In this document: piece after piece, positions 8,816 to 18,771 of the stretch
Layout: each line of letters begins with the position of its first letter
Numbering within the stretch: position 1 is the first letter of the stretch
Assembly: GCA_038757945.1 (NCBI GenBank)
Contig: JBCDGJ010000003.1
Span: forward strand, 14,484 to 78,483
Origin: CALHVX01 sp038757945
Lineage (GTDB): Bacteria > Pseudomonadota > Gammaproteobacteria > Pseudomonadales > Azotimanducaceae
Reading direction: 5' to 3'
DNA: 64,000 nucleotides
Program-made: the position numbers and the translations under genes
Notes under the pieces: model-generated
Seen by the model: only the letters and a program-made list of their open reading frames with translations
Databases searched by the model: none
Told to the model about the DNA's origin: nothing

Positions 8816-9568
8816 ATGCGTCAGCTAGAGACATTCGTCGCCCTTGCGGCAGACTTGGACGGGTGGTTCAACCCGCACTCGCAGGCCACCTGGGACCTGC
8901 TGCTGTGTTTTCAAAGAGAGCAGAACATCAGAGGCAATCTGTTTGAGATCGGCGTGCACGGCGGCAAATCCGCAGCTCTTTCTACGCTTCACAGAGCCGC
9001 GGACGAATGGCATGTGTATTGCGACAAAGTGCTGCAATCCGGAGCGCGGGGTCTCCTCGAAGGAATGAACCCGGACCGGTCGAGATTCATCGAGAAGGAC
9101 AGCACGCTGCTACGCGTCGAGCGGGACTTTGACGGAATCGAGCCGATATTCAGGTGGGTGCACATAGACGGACACCATTCGGCGAGCGTTGTGGCCAGAG
9201 ATCTGCAGCTCGCCGATCAGGTTCTTGCAACCGACGGTATCCTGGTGGTCGATGATTTTTTCTCAGTACGCTATCCGCAGATCACGGCATCGTTGTTTCA
9301 GTACCAGCAGTCGCATCCCTTTTCGTTCCAGCCTTTGCTGGTTGGCTTTAACAAGGGCTACTTTACGCGACCGCTCGCGGCACGACGCTATCGCGAATAC
9401 CTGAGAGATCGTTTCTACGATGAAATGACCAGTAGCGGATACCCCCGTATCTGCATCTTCAAGAGCACAACTCCAGAAGACTATAATTGCTTTGGATTCG
9501 CTTCCGCGGGAGCGGGCGAGGGTGGGTATTTCGGTCTCGATTCTGATCCTTCGGAGATCCTGATCTGA
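8816..9568 (+). CDS. Class I SAM-dependent methyltransferase (Methyltransf_24-like)
   Basis: A 250-residue cytosolic protein. The SAM-binding motif I is LFEIGVHGGKSA (about residues 42-53), followed by WVHIDGHHSASVVARDL and a VVDDFF strand, the pattern of Methyltransf_24 enzymes found in glycan loci. Upstream CGGAGCG provides a ribosome-binding site for the ATG at 8816. It follows wzt with a gap, so it may be a separate transcript. Likely role: methylation of a sugar or glycan end. The acceptor cannot be told from sequence. Confidence 0.75.
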   Translation: MRQLETFVALAADLDGWFNPHSQATWDLLLCFQREQNIRGNLFEIGVHGGKSAALSTLHRAADEWHVYCDKVLQSGARGLLEGMNPDRSRFIEKDSTLLRVERDFDGIEPIFRWVHIDGHHSASVVARDLQLADQVLATDGILVVDDFFSVRYPQITASLFQYQQSHPFSFQPLLVGFNKGYFTRPLAARRYREYLRDRFYDEMTSSGYPRICIFKSTTPEDYNCFGFASAGAGEGGYFGLDSDPSEILI

Positions 9569-9860
9569 CAACGGTCGAAGTCGTTGTCCCAGAGCCAGGC
9601 TGGTAGCAGCGAGCGCCGAGCATGTGTTGTTTCTGGCTGGGGGCGTACCACATGGCGCACACCACTCGGCATTATGAGGCGAAGACCCCCCCCTGGATGC
9701 GCGGAAAGCGTGTGGAGAGCTGATCCCGTCGACTTTGTCAGACAAGTGGTCCGTGTCCGTCTGAGCGCTCAGAATTCGTCGAAAATCAGACATTTGCCGA
9801 GAATCTGAAGGACTTCCGCGGTAGATTTACGGCAATGCTGAAGTAACGCGCCGACGACCT

Positions 9861-11573
9861 ATGCTTACAAAGACGTTCACGCGGTTGGCCATCGCCTGCT
9901 GGATGGTTGCATTGCTCTCCGCCTGCGGCGGCGGAGGCGGTGGTGGCGGCGGCGGTGCGAGCTCCGGCGGCGGACAGGGGCAGCCTCCGGTTGCTACGCC
10001 TGCTCCCGGTCCCAGCGCGGCCGCGATTGGTCATGCCTCGCGCTTCGCGGCACAAGCCACCTTCGGGCTGCCATTCGACAAGCTCGAAGCACTCGCCGAG
10101 ACATCGAGAGGCGAGTGGCTGGACGCGCAGTTCGAGCTGCCGGTCGGCTATCACCGGCCTGTTGTCGATGGCCTGATCGCCCGGCGTAACGCCGGTGAGT
10201 TCAGCGAGGTCGAGGAGGGGATCGAGCTGCTGGCGACCTTCCGTCGATACGCCTGGTGGGACCGGACGACCAGCAGCAGCGACGCGTTGCGGCAGCGCGT
10301 AGCGTTTGCACTGAGCGAGATATTCGTGGTCTCCGATACGGTCGACACACTGATCGTGAATCCCTACGCGCTGAGCACCTACTACGACGTGCTCCTCGAC
10401 GGGAGCTTCGGCAGCTTTCGGGATCTGTTGCGTAACGTTGCCCTGCACCCCGCCATGGGCATCTACCTCAGCCACGTGAACAACCGCAAAGCCGACCCGG
10501 CTGCGAACATTTTTCCGGACGAGAACTTCGCCCGCGAAGTCATGCAGTTGTTCACCATCGGCCTGTTCGAGCTGAACCTGGATGGCAGCCGACGCCTCGA
10601 TGCGAGCGGTGATCCGGTGCCGACCTACGACAATGACGACATCCGGGAATTCGCGAAGATCTTCACCGGGTTGTCCTATGCCGGCGCGGGTGCCTTCTTC
10701 GGCAACGAAGAACCATCCTTTCAGGCGCCCATGCAGATGTTTGATGCAGAGCATGAACCAGGCGAGAAGCGGCTGCTGAATGGCGTGGTTGTACCCGCGG
10801 GACAGTCGGGTATCGATGACATCGAAGCTGCGCTAGACAATCTCTTTGCGCATCCGAATGTTGGCCCCTTCATCGGCCGCCAGCTCATCCAGCGCCTGGT
10901 GACGTCCAATCCGTCGCCGGCGTATGTCGAGCGGGTGGCAGGTGCATTCAACGACAACGGCAGCGGCGTCAGAGGCGACATGCGCGCGGTGGTTAGCGCC
11001 ATTCTGCTTGACCCCGAAGCCGAAACGCCGTCGGCTACGCTCTCCGGTGGCAAGCTGCGCGAACCGGTAGTGCGCTTCGCGGCGCTGGTGCGTCAGCTGA
11101 ATCCCCAGAGTGACAGCGGGCAGTTCTTCAACGGTGGTTACAGTGTGCAGAACCTGACGCGCCAGCACCCGCTGTCGTCACCGAGCGTCTTCAACTTCTT
11201 TCTGCCGGATCACTCCCCGGCGGGCACCCTGGCAGAGCAGTCGCTGGTTGCGCCGGAATTTCAGATCACCAACGCCACGACGATCGCGGGGATGACCAAT
11301 CTCGTCGACTTCGCCGTCAATGGTGACTTCACTACCGACAGCAGCGAGATTTTCGGTGAGATCAGGCTCAACTACAGCGAGTTCATCGCGTTGGCAGGCG
11401 ATCCTCCAGCTCTGGTCGAACGGTTGGACCTACTGTTTACCTACGGGGCCATGGCCGAAGGCACGAAAGCAGCCATCATCGAGATCGTTGCGGATATGGA
11501 AGGCGCAGAGCTGCGCGCAAAGACGGCTGTTTACCTGACCCTGATCTCGCCGGACTATGCGGTGCGCATCTAG
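9861..11573 (+). CDS. DUF1800 domain lipoprotein
   Basis: A 570-residue exported protein. The N-terminus has a hydrophobic signal ending in a lipobox, LLSAC, followed by a glycine run of about ten residues and a Ser/Gly/Pro linker. The rest matches DUF1800, with segments such as HASRFAAQATFG, NFAREVMQLFTIGLFELN and HPLSSPSVFNFFLPDHSP. DUF1800 proteins are nearly always encoded next to DUF1501 proteins, as here (28 bp apart). Their function is not established; both are secreted. The ATG at 9861 is preferred because the signal peptide starts there. Confidence 0.87.
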   Translation: MLTKTFTRLAIACWMVALLSACGGGGGGGGGGASSGGGQGQPPVATPAPGPSAAAIGHASRFAAQATFGLPFDKLEALAETSRGEWLDAQFELPVGYHRPVVDGLIARRNAGEFSEVEEGIELLATFRRYAWWDRTTSSSDALRQRVAFALSEIFVVSDTVDTLIVNPYALSTYYDVLLDGSFGSFRDLLRNVALHPAMGIYLSHVNNRKADPAANIFPDENFAREVMQLFTIGLFELNLDGSRRLDASGDPVPTYDNDDIREFAKIFTGLSYAGAGAFFGNEEPSFQAPMQMFDAEHEPGEKRLLNGVVVPAGQSGIDDIEAALDNLFAHPNVGPFIGRQLIQRLVTSNPSPAYVERVAGAFNDNGSGVRGDMRAVVSAILLDPEAETPSATLSGGKLREPVVRFAALVRQLNPQSDSGQFFNGGYSVQNLTRQHPLSSPSVFNFFLPDHSPAGTLAEQSLVAPEFQITNATTIAGMTNLVDFAVNGDFTTDSSEIFGEIRLNYSEFIALAGDPPALVERLDLLFTYGAMAEGTKAAIIEIVADMEGAELRAKTAVYLTLISPDYAVRI

Positions 11574-11601
11574 GCCCCATGGACGATCGAGGACACTTCT
11601 C

Positions 11602-12978
11602 ATGACCAGTCGCCGTCGCTTTCTCAGCCATTCCTGCAGGCTTGGCGTAGCCAGCGCAACGCTCAGCAGCAGCCTCCTGCAGCTTGGACTGGCGCGCAAT
11701 GCCGCTGCGGCGAGCGCTGGCGGGGACTACCGTGCTCTGGTATGCGTGCTGCTCGCCGGCGGCAACGACTCCTTCAACATGGTTGTTCCGAACGATGCGG
11801 ATCAGTACGGCGAGTACTCGGCAATCCGTTCGGATCTGGCGCTCGGCCAGGACACGTTGCTGCCGCTCGCCGGAACGGCCGCAAACGGCCGCAGCTATGC
11901 CTTACACCCGGGTATGCCCGAGGTTGCGCAGCTCTACGAATCGCGGGAGCTGGCGATCATTGCCAATGTTGGAACCCTGATCGAGCCCGTTGATTTCACC
12001 AACATTGAAACGGCCCGCCTGCCCCTTGGCCTCTTCTCCCACTCAGATCAAATTGCCCAGTGGCAGACGGCGGTGCCCAACGCACGGGTCGCGCAGGGCT
12101 GGGGCGGACGCATCGCAGATCTGCTGGCTGATGTGAACGCGGCCAACGGGATCTCCATGAACATCTCACTCGGCGGGACCAACCTGTTTCAGAGCGGCGT
12201 CGAGGCGGTGGAGTACGCCATTTCGTCGGAGGATTTCGGCGCAGTCAGCGTTAATGGTTACAACGATGGGACACCGTTCGGCAGTTTCCGCAAGCGCATT
12301 CTGGATGCCATTCTCGACGTGCCGCATGAGAACCTGCTGCGCAACGAGTATCGACAGCGGCTACGCAGCTCGATCGACAGCGCTCAGGTGTTTACCGAAG
12401 CGCTGCTACTGTCGGAACGGCCGGCCACGGCGTTCTCGGATGGACCATTCTCACAGGCGCTGCGACAGATAGCTCGCGTCATTGCCGCCCGTGAGCAGCT
12501 CGGGGCGACCCGGCAGACGTTCTTCGTGCAGGTTGGCGGGTGGGATCACCATGACGAGGTGCTGAACAACCAGGCGCAGATGCTGCCGGCGATCAGCGTC
12601 GGTCTGCGCGAGTTCCGGGATGCACTGGTCGAGATTGGCGTGTTCGATCAGGTCACGACGTTCACGACCTCGGACTTCGGTCGCACGCTCACCTCCAACG
12701 GCAAGGGCTCGGATCATGGCTGGGGCGGCCATCACTATGTCATGGGGGGTGCCGTCACCGGCGGAGAGCTGTACGGAGAGTATCCCCTGCTGGCGATGGA
12801 CAGCCCTCTGGACGTCGGCCGGGGTATCTACATTCCGACCACCTCGATAGACAGCTACTTTGCAGAGCTGGCGCTGTGGCTCGGCGTGGCTCCCGGTGAT
12901 CTGGCTACGGTCCTGCCGAATGTCCGATCCTTCTACACGCCGGAAAGTGGCGTCCTGCCGCTTGGTTTCCTGAGTTAA
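11602..12978 (+). CDS. DUF1501 family protein, Tat-exported
   Basis: A 458-residue protein starting MTSRRRFLSHSCRLGVASA, a twin-arginine signal. The mature part begins with the DUF1501 signature ALVCVLLAGGNDSFNMVVP and contains HSDQIAQWQTA, GGWDHHDE and a TSDFGRTLTSNGKGSDHGWG segment related to the sulfatase/alkaline-phosphatase fold. GAGGA at about 11589-11593 supports the ATG at 11602 over the upstream in-frame start. It forms a two-gene unit with the DUF1800 lipoprotein. The mutual conservation suggests a joint periplasmic or surface function; the activity is unknown. Confidence 0.88.
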   Translation: MTSRRRFLSHSCRLGVASATLSSSLLQLGLARNAAAASAGGDYRALVCVLLAGGNDSFNMVVPNDADQYGEYSAIRSDLALGQDTLLPLAGTAANGRSYALHPGMPEVAQLYESRELAIIANVGTLIEPVDFTNIETARLPLGLFSHSDQIAQWQTAVPNARVAQGWGGRIADLLADVNAANGISMNISLGGTNLFQSGVEAVEYAISSEDFGAVSVNGYNDGTPFGSFRKRILDAILDVPHENLLRNEYRQRLRSSIDSAQVFTEALLLSERPATAFSDGPFSQALRQIARVIAAREQLGATRQTFFVQVGGWDHHDEVLNNQAQMLPAISVGLREFRDALVEIGVFDQVTTFTTSDFGRTLTSNGKGSDHGWGGHHYVMGGAVTGGELYGEYPLLAMDSPLDVGRGIYIPTTSIDSYFAELALWLGVAPGDLATVLPNVRSFYTPESGVLPLGFLS

Positions 12979-12999
12979 CCGGTCGGTGCGGCTGACCGG
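12979..12999 (+). terminator. Weak hairpin just after the DUF1501 stop
   Basis: CCGGTC (12979-12984) and GACCGG (12994-12999) form a perfect 6-bp stem with a 9-nt loop directly after the TAA. There is no T-run, so it could only be a weak or Rho-assisted terminator or a 3'-end stabiliser. Confidence 0.25.
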
Positions 13000-13356
13000 C
13001 TGCGGCCGCCGGGTTGCAACCGGGGCTGAATAAGACCTACCGCAGGCGAACCGGTTAACTGCATAATTCAGCCATTACCGGACGGAGGTGCCTGCTGCGA
13101 CCGTCGGAAGTGGTTTATGGTCAATCACTTACATCTGCAGGGTGGCGGATAGCCTGGAAAATCAATATGTTAGCGCCATTAAGGGGGTTGGGGCGATGGT
13201 TCGCTTGTGGTATCCGGCTGCAGGGTCGTGGCGGCATTGCCGGCACGGTTCAGTTGCTGTGCCCGTTTTTCGAGCCCCCAGATCCGCCGAGGTAGCAGCC
13301 GCCGCTACCCGGCCGCCGCGCCGCGGGCAGCTGTGGGTCACTGGCACATTGCGTTC
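13000..13356. other. Gap upstream of the giant kinase gene
   Basis: No gene was recognised in about 357 bp. The stretch around 13050-13075 is AT-richer (GTTAACTGCATAATTCAG) and could hold a promoter, but no good -35 element is spaced correctly. Confidence 0.3.
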
Positions 13357-16300
13357 ATGTTAAACATCAGACGTATCGCTGATCGGATCAGTCGGGGTGA
13401 GGCCTCGGTGGATGAGCTGCGCGAAAGCATCATCCAGCAGGATTCCTTCAACTCCGACGAAGTCGCAGAGGTCACCGAAACTCTCGCCAGCCTATCGCAG
13501 CGCGGCCTGATTGAGGCCCGAGCGAAGGGCTCTCTGCTTGCCGTCGTTGCCGCCCGTTCCGGCCTGGATGGCGAGGAGGACGAGGAGGAGCGCACGGTAT
13601 TCACCAGCGGCTCCGGCTTCTCCGGTGGCGTGGCGCCGGACAGTTCGGACGCCGACGAGGCGGACGAAGCAACGCGGTTTATCGTCATGCCGGATTCCGC
13701 CGACGCATCGGAGTTCCCGGACCTGTCTGAAGCCCCCGATGTACCGGAGCACATTACGCAGACCATGCTGAATCCGGGCTGGGAGGGTGCGGATGCGTCC
13801 GAGTCACTGTCGCAGGATAGTCAGCCTTCTCAACCGTCTGCGGTTTCCTCGAGTGCGTTGGGCGGCTCGAGCAAGGGCAGCTTCAGCGGTTCGTCGAGCT
13901 CGAGCTGGGCGGACCTTGCCGGCTACGATGGCAGCTCAGAAAAGCTGGAGGTAGGGTCGGTTCTGAAGAGCCGGTTCGTGCTGGAGGAGCTCATCGGCGT
14001 AGGCGGCATGGGCCTGGTCTACAAGGCCCGCGATCGCCTGAAGGAAGAGGCGGAAGAGCGTAACCCGTTTATCGCGATCAAGATCCTGAACGACGACTTC
14101 AAGCGCCATCCGCTGTCGCTCAAGGCGCTGCAGCGGGAAGCGCGTAAGTCGCAGAATCTGGCGCACCCGAACATTGTCAACGTGTTCGATTTCGACCGGG
14201 ACCGCGACAACGTCTTCATGACGATGGAGTACCTCGTTGGCAGCCCGCTGGACAAGGCCATCAAGGTCCGGTCGGGCCATCCCTTCCCCTTGGAAGAGGG
14301 GCTGAACTTCGTCCGGCAGATGGCCGAGGCACTGCGCTATGCGCACCGCCTCGGCGTGGTGCACTCCGATTTCAAGCCGAGCAACGTGTTCCTGACTAGC
14401 GATGGCACGCTCAAAGTCTTCGACTTCGGCATCGCTCGAGCAAACAAGCAGGGCGACAAAGCGTCCGAGCATACGGTGTTCGACGCCGGATCTCTCGGGG
14501 CGCTGACGCCGGCGTACGCAAGCCTTGAGATGCTGGAGGGTATTGATCCGGAGCCGAGTGATGACATCTATGCGCTCGGCTGCGTGGCCTATGAAATTCT
14601 GACTACCCAACACCCGTATCAGAAACAGCGCGCGACGCTGGCGCTAGCGCGGGGCATGAAGGCCAAACGCATCGAGGGCATGAGTCGCTCGCAGTGGAAT
14701 GCGATCGACACCGCACTGGCGCTACGGCGCCAGGATCGAACGGCGTCCGTCGACGAGTTTCTGAAGCAGCTGGAGGGGCGGAAGCCCGGCAGCCCGCTGA
14801 TCTATGGAGTTGCCGCCGCTGCCCTGGCGCTTGGGGTCGGCGTCCTCTACGTGCCACAGTACATGGAGCAGCGGCAGGTCGATGCGCTTCGTAGCGAGCT
14901 GAGCTCTGGTGAGCCTGCCCAGGTTGATAGCGCATTGACGGCACTCGTGGAGTTGGGGCCGGAAACGCGTGGACCTTTGCTGCTTTCGGTGCGTGACCAG
15001 CTCACCCAGTATTTCGTTGTGCAGGCTGAGGCTGCCATTGATGTCGAGCAGGGGCTCTACGACTTTCCCATCGCTCAGGAACTGCTCAAGACAGCGTTGA
15101 CCTATTATCCGGACAGCAAACGTCTCGCGGATGCGGATGCGTCGATCACAGAGCGCAAGTATGAGCTGCTCCTCGAGTTGGACAGCAGCTTTACCGAGGC
15201 GCTCGAAGAGCTGCAGTCAGCCGGCAGTCAGAGCGGAGACCGGCTCGTGTTGGTGCTTCAGCGCGTCGGTGAAGTGGATCCGGACAGTCCGCTGCTGACC
15301 GACCGGCGGGTGCCGCAGGCCTACAACAGCGCATCAGTCATAGCGCTTTCGAACGGTGATCTGGCTGCGGCTCGGAGCCTGGCAGAGCAGGGCCTGCAGC
15401 TCTTTCCGGAAAACCTCGGTCTCATCGACCAGCTTGATGTCGTTACGCAACGGGAAGTTGCTGTGGCCAACGCGCGCCAGATCGCGGATCTCGAGTCCGA
15501 GCTGGAGAATCGAATCTCCGGGTCCGGGACGCTGACCCAATCGCAGCTGAGCGGTCTCATCGAACCGCTGCAGTCGCTCCTTGCACTGAATCCTGAAAGC
15601 CAACTTGTTGCGAAAACCCGGGCGGAAAGCCTGCCGCTGATCCAGTCGGCCGTGGGTGAGAATACTGCAGCCTTCGACTGGCTGGCGGCCCGGCGGCTGC
15701 TCGACGAGTACGGTGTTCTCATTGGTGCGACCGCGGCTACGGCTTTGCGTGACGAAGTTACCAACCTGGAGGATGCTCGCGAGGTCAGACTCGAGGAGAC
15801 TATGGCCCAGGTGCGCAGGGCGGCGCAGGCTGACGAGCTGGCCGGTGCTGGATCCTCCGCTCAGACCGGACTCGAGGCGCTGATCGCAATGCGCGCGGAG
15901 AGCAGTTTGGTGGATCAGGCCAGAGCACTAGTGCTGGAAGGCTACCTCCGAAGATCACGGACCTACAGGGCGGGGCAGAACTGGTCTGCGGCGGAACAGG
16001 CCGTGGCTGATGGCCTGCTCATTGCCCGCGCGGATGCCGGCCGTGCCCGGCTCGAACGCGAAACTCAGGAAATCGATCGTTCGCGTGCGGAAGCCGAGCG
16101 CTCCGTTGAAGCAGCGAAGCTCGAGCGAATCGCGGCGGAACGTGCCCAGCAGATCGATCAGCTGGTCGCCCAGATCGAAGCCCTGTCGGCAACGCCCGCG
16201 ACGACTGAATCAGAGGTGCGGGAGCTGCTCAGCGTCGCGGACGAGCTCGTTGCTCTCGATCCGACGAGCGGCGCGTTGGCGGTCGCGGCCCGGGAACGGA

Positions 16301-17724
16301 TGGCCGCGCAGATAGTCGCCCGCACGCAGCGCCTGCGGAACGCCGGTGAGCTTGGGCAGGCCCGGGTGTCCCTCGAACTGGCAGGGTTGCTAACGCCGGG
16401 GGCACCGTCCCTGCGTAACGAGCTGGTGGCTATCGACCAGGCGGTGCAGCAGGTCGCGCAGCAGGCCCGGCGGGCGCAGCAGCAGCAGGCCAATGATCGA
16501 TTGGCTGGACTGCTTGGTGAGCCGCAGCTGAACGAACGCTGGGAGGCGTCGATCCGACAGCAGCTCGATCAGCTCGAGGAGCTGGGTGCGCTGGATGCGG
16601 CCCGACGGTCGCGGATCAACGAGCGGATCGCGCAGGCTTATCTTGATGCTGCCGAGGATGCGCTGGCGAACTCCCGATTTGCCGAGACCCGGGCCTTGCT
16701 CGATCGCGGACGATCCCTCGCGCCAGCGCTGTCGGACTGGGAAACGGTGAGCTCGGAGCTGGTGGCAGCGCAGTCACGTTATGCCGAGCAGCAGGCCGAG
16801 GCGGCGAGCGTTGCGAGAATAGCCGGGCTTAAGCGCACGTTACGGACCCAGGCCAATGCGAAGGCAGTCAGCTCTGCGCGGAAGACGCTCGATGAACTGG
16901 CCGCACTCGTGCCGGGTGATGCCTTCGTCGAGCAGGAAGCCCCGCAGCTGCTCGGCGCCGCTTATGCGTCACTGGCAGACGGTGCCGCTCAGCGCGACGA
17001 GTTCGCTAAAGCGCTCCTTCTGGCGGAAGCAGGCCTTGATGTGGCGCCGGACTACGGTCCATTGCTGGATCGCATGCGAGATCTGCAGGTACAGAGCAAC
17101 ACCCAGGAACTCGAGACCCTGCTGCGCCAGGTCCGGGTTGGAGAAGCGCAGCGCGCAGGCGTGCTGCTTCGGGAGCTGCGGCGGCTGAACCCGGAGAGTT
17201 ACGGCGCAACGGTTCAATTGCTGGTGCAAACGTCCGTCGACAGCCTGCGCAAGCTCGCGGAAACCGACCTGGAGCGGGCAGAAGCAGGGTTGGCGGTAGC
17301 TAGAACCTTGTTTTCCGGTGATCGTACGCTCGAGCAGCTGAATTTTGATGCCCAGCGGCGGCGTCTTGCCGAGCAGGAGCGCAAGCTGGCGTCCAGCCGG
17401 TACGTACAACAGGCCGTGGCGGAAATCGAGAAGAGTCCGTTGACCCTCGACCGGCTTTCCTTCGCTGTCGAGCAAGTGGAGAAGGCCCGGCAATCGGACC
17501 CCGGGAACGTCGAGCTGTCGACGGCGCAGGCACAAATCGCCGAGAGCTTCGTCTCGCTCGCCTCCGCACAGCAGAAGGACGCGCAGCTGGATGACGCGCT
17601 GGCGACCGTTGAAATGGGTCTGGATTTCGAAGATGGCAATCCGAAGTTGATCAAGCTGCAGAAAGAGATTGCCCGCCAGGCCAGCAAAGGCAAGAAGCGT
17701 CGCCGCAGCTTCTCATCCTTCTAG
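13357..17724 (+). CDS. Giant membrane Ser/Thr protein kinase with long coiled-coil/repeat C-terminal region
   Basis: About 1455 residues. Residues 1-200 are acidic and Ser-rich after a short helical start. The kinase domain (about 200-470) has the glycine loop GVGGMGLVY (from about 214), catalytic Lys in IAIKIL (about 242), catalytic loop HSDFKPSN (Asp about 338; the usual HRD Arg is Ser) and DFG (about 356). One membrane span follows (SPLIYGVAAAALALGVGVLY, about 479-500). The remaining 950 residues are Glu/Ala/Arg-rich helices, probably TPR-like and coiled coil, predicted outside the cytoplasm. Start at 13357 is chosen because upstream in-frame residues look non-coding. Related kinases regulate T6SS, but this one sits among glycan genes; the phosphatase partner PppA is at 62459. 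Confidence 0.85.
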   Translation: MLNIRRIADRISRGEASVDELRESIIQQDSFNSDEVAEVTETLASLSQRGLIEARAKGSLLAVVAARSGLDGEEDEEERTVFTSGSGFSGGVAPDSSDADEADEATRFIVMPDSADASEFPDLSEAPDVPEHITQTMLNPGWEGADASESLSQDSQPSQPSAVSSSALGGSSKGSFSGSSSSSWADLAGYDGSSEKLEVGSVLKSRFVLEELIGVGGMGLVYKARDRLKEEAEERNPFIAIKILNDDFKRHPLSLKALQREARKSQNLAHPNIVNVFDFDRDRDNVFMTMEYLVGSPLDKAIKVRSGHPFPLEEGLNFVRQMAEALRYAHRLGVVHSDFKPSNVFLTSDGTLKVFDFGIARANKQGDKASEHTVFDAGSLGALTPAYASLEMLEGIDPEPSDDIYALGCVAYEILTTQHPYQKQRATLALARGMKAKRIEGMSRSQWNAIDTALALRRQDRTASVDEFLKQLEGRKPGSPLIYGVAAAALALGVGVLYVPQYMEQRQVDALRSELSSGEPAQVDSALTALVELGPETRGPLLLSVRDQLTQYFVVQAEAAIDVEQGLYDFPIAQELLKTALTYYPDSKRLADADASITERKYELLLELDSSFTEALEELQSAGSQSGDRLVLVLQRVGEVDPDSPLLTDRRVPQAYNSASVIALSNGDLAAARSLAEQGLQLFPENLGLIDQLDVVTQREVAVANARQIADLESELENRISGSGTLTQSQLSGLIEPLQSLLALNPESQLVAKTRAESLPLIQSAVGENTAAFDWLAARRLLDEYGVLIGATAATALRDEVTNLEDAREVRLEETMAQVRRAAQADELAGAGSSAQTGLEALIAMRAESSLVDQARALVLEGYLRRSRTYRAGQNWSAAEQAVADGLLIARADAGRARLERETQEIDRSRAEAERSVEAAKLERIAAERAQQIDQLVAQIEALSATPATTESEVRELLSVADELVALDPTSGALAVAARERMAAQIVARTQRLRNAGELGQARVSLELAGLLTPGAPSLRNELVAIDQAVQQVAQQARRAQQQQANDRLAGLLGEPQLNERWEASIRQQLDQLEELGALDAARRSRINERIAQAYLDAAEDALANSRFAETRALLDRGRSLAPALSDWETVSSELVAAQSRYAEQQAEAASVARIAGLKRTLRTQANAKAVSSARKTLDELAALVPGDAFVEQEAPQLLGAAYASLADGAAQRDEFAKALLLAEAGLDVAPDYGPLLDRMRDLQVQSNTQELETLLRQVRVGEAQRAGVLLRELRRLNPESYGATVQLLVQTSVDSLRKLAETDLERAEAGLAVARTLFSGDRTLEQLNFDAQRRRLAEQERKLASSRYVQQAVAEIEKSPLTLDRLSFAVEQVEKARQSDPGNVELSTAQAQIAESFVSLASAQQKDAQLDDALATVEMGLDFEDGNPKLIKLQKEIARQASKGKKRRRSFSSF

Positions 17725-17804
17725 CCGCCGCTGCTGCGGAGGCGTCGCTGGTGCTTGAAGGCGTGCGTGGCTAAAATCGAGACCGATACCAGCTGGCGAT
17801 ACCC

Positions 17805-18770
17805 GTGCCCATTGTTGTTTGTACAGGCTCTCCCCACTCTCGATGGCCAGACGTTTACCGTTCCCTTCATGGTTTGCAATCCGTGCCGGGTGCAGCCGTC
17901 GCTGCCGAGCTGTCTGAGGTAACTGCGCGGATACTGGCGGATAAACAGGCGGGCCAACCGGATTGGCAGAAACAGCCGCTGCGGCGCGATGACGGCCGTC
18001 GGCTATTGTCGATTCTCATGGAGCACTGCGGACCGGATTCGGAAATGGTGGTCTGGGGTGATGCCAACGCGAGCCTGGTGCTCGAAGCGGTTTTGGACAT
18101 GTGTCCGGGCACGCGCTTTCTCTTCGTTTACAGTGATCCGGAACAGGAGCTGGCGGCAGGCCTGACGCTGTCGAGTGCACCCGCGGACTGGGCTGCCGTC
18201 GTCAGAACCTGGACAGTACGCACCCGTGCCATGCTTCGTTGCTACCTCAGAAACCGCGCTGACTGTCTGCTGGTCAATGGGGAGCGCGTCATCGATGATG
18301 CTACGACGTTGGACCAGCTCCTCGCGCAGCGCTGGACCAGCGAGCTGACCCTCGACGTGCTGGCGGGAACACCTCCCGCGCTGGACCATCTCGCCGTGGT
18401 TCTGTCGCGGCTGTACCTTGCAGGCAACGAGGAGGTCCTAGAGCTTTATGAGCAGATTCGTGCCGTCGCCGACCTGCTTGCTGCGCCGGATGAAACGCGC
18501 TCTGCGGAACCCGGGCGCCCCGACGAGAGCTTGCTCGCCGCGCTGCTCGAGTACGTTGAACTTCGTCGTTCGGAGCAGGCTCAGCGTGCGGATGAGGGAC
18601 TGGTGGAGAAGCTGACCGTCGCCGTGTGCGAGCTGGAGGACGAGCTTTCGCAGCGCGCGACGAGCGAGCGGCGGGCCGAGCAGGCGGCAGCCGCGGAAGA
18701 ACCGTATCGCCACATCGATCCCGCGCTCAGGCTGGTGACCCATGTTCGCAGTTTGGAGGGCACCGGCTGA
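17805..18770 (+). CDS. Degenerate sulfotransferase-like protein
   Basis: A 321-residue protein starting at GTG 17805. The order of elements resembles a P-loop sulfotransferase: an N-terminal strand and loop VVCTGSPHSRWPDVYRSL where the phosphosulfate-binding loop should be, then PGTRFLFVYSDPEQELAAG, which matches the second (3'-phosphate) binding segment, then LLVNGERV where family members read LLVxYEDL. The first loop lacks the usual Arg/Lys-Ser-Gly-Thr pattern, so binding of the sulfate donor is doubtful. The C-terminal 90 residues are charged helix, possibly coiled coil. It is two bases from the next gene, a coiled-coil protein, suggesting a joint complex. Function unknown. Confidence 0.6.
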   Translation: MPIVVCTGSPHSRWPDVYRSLHGLQSVPGAAVAAELSEVTARILADKQAGQPDWQKQPLRRDDGRRLLSILMEHCGPDSEMVVWGDANASLVLEAVLDMCPGTRFLFVYSDPEQELAAGLTLSSAPADWAAVVRTWTVRTRAMLRCYLRNRADCLLVNGERVIDDATTLDQLLAQRWTSELTLDVLAGTPPALDHLAVVLSRLYLAGNEEVLELYEQIRAVADLLAAPDETRSAEPGRPDESLLAALLEYVELRRSEQAQRADEGLVEKLTVAVCELEDELSQRATSERRAEQAAAAEEPYRHIDPALRLVTHVRSLEGTG

Positions 18771-18771
18771 G

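Noticed and set aside
9686..9693. Run of eight C as a phase-variation tract
   Set aside because: It lies in a gap without a gene or defined promoter, so no target can be named.
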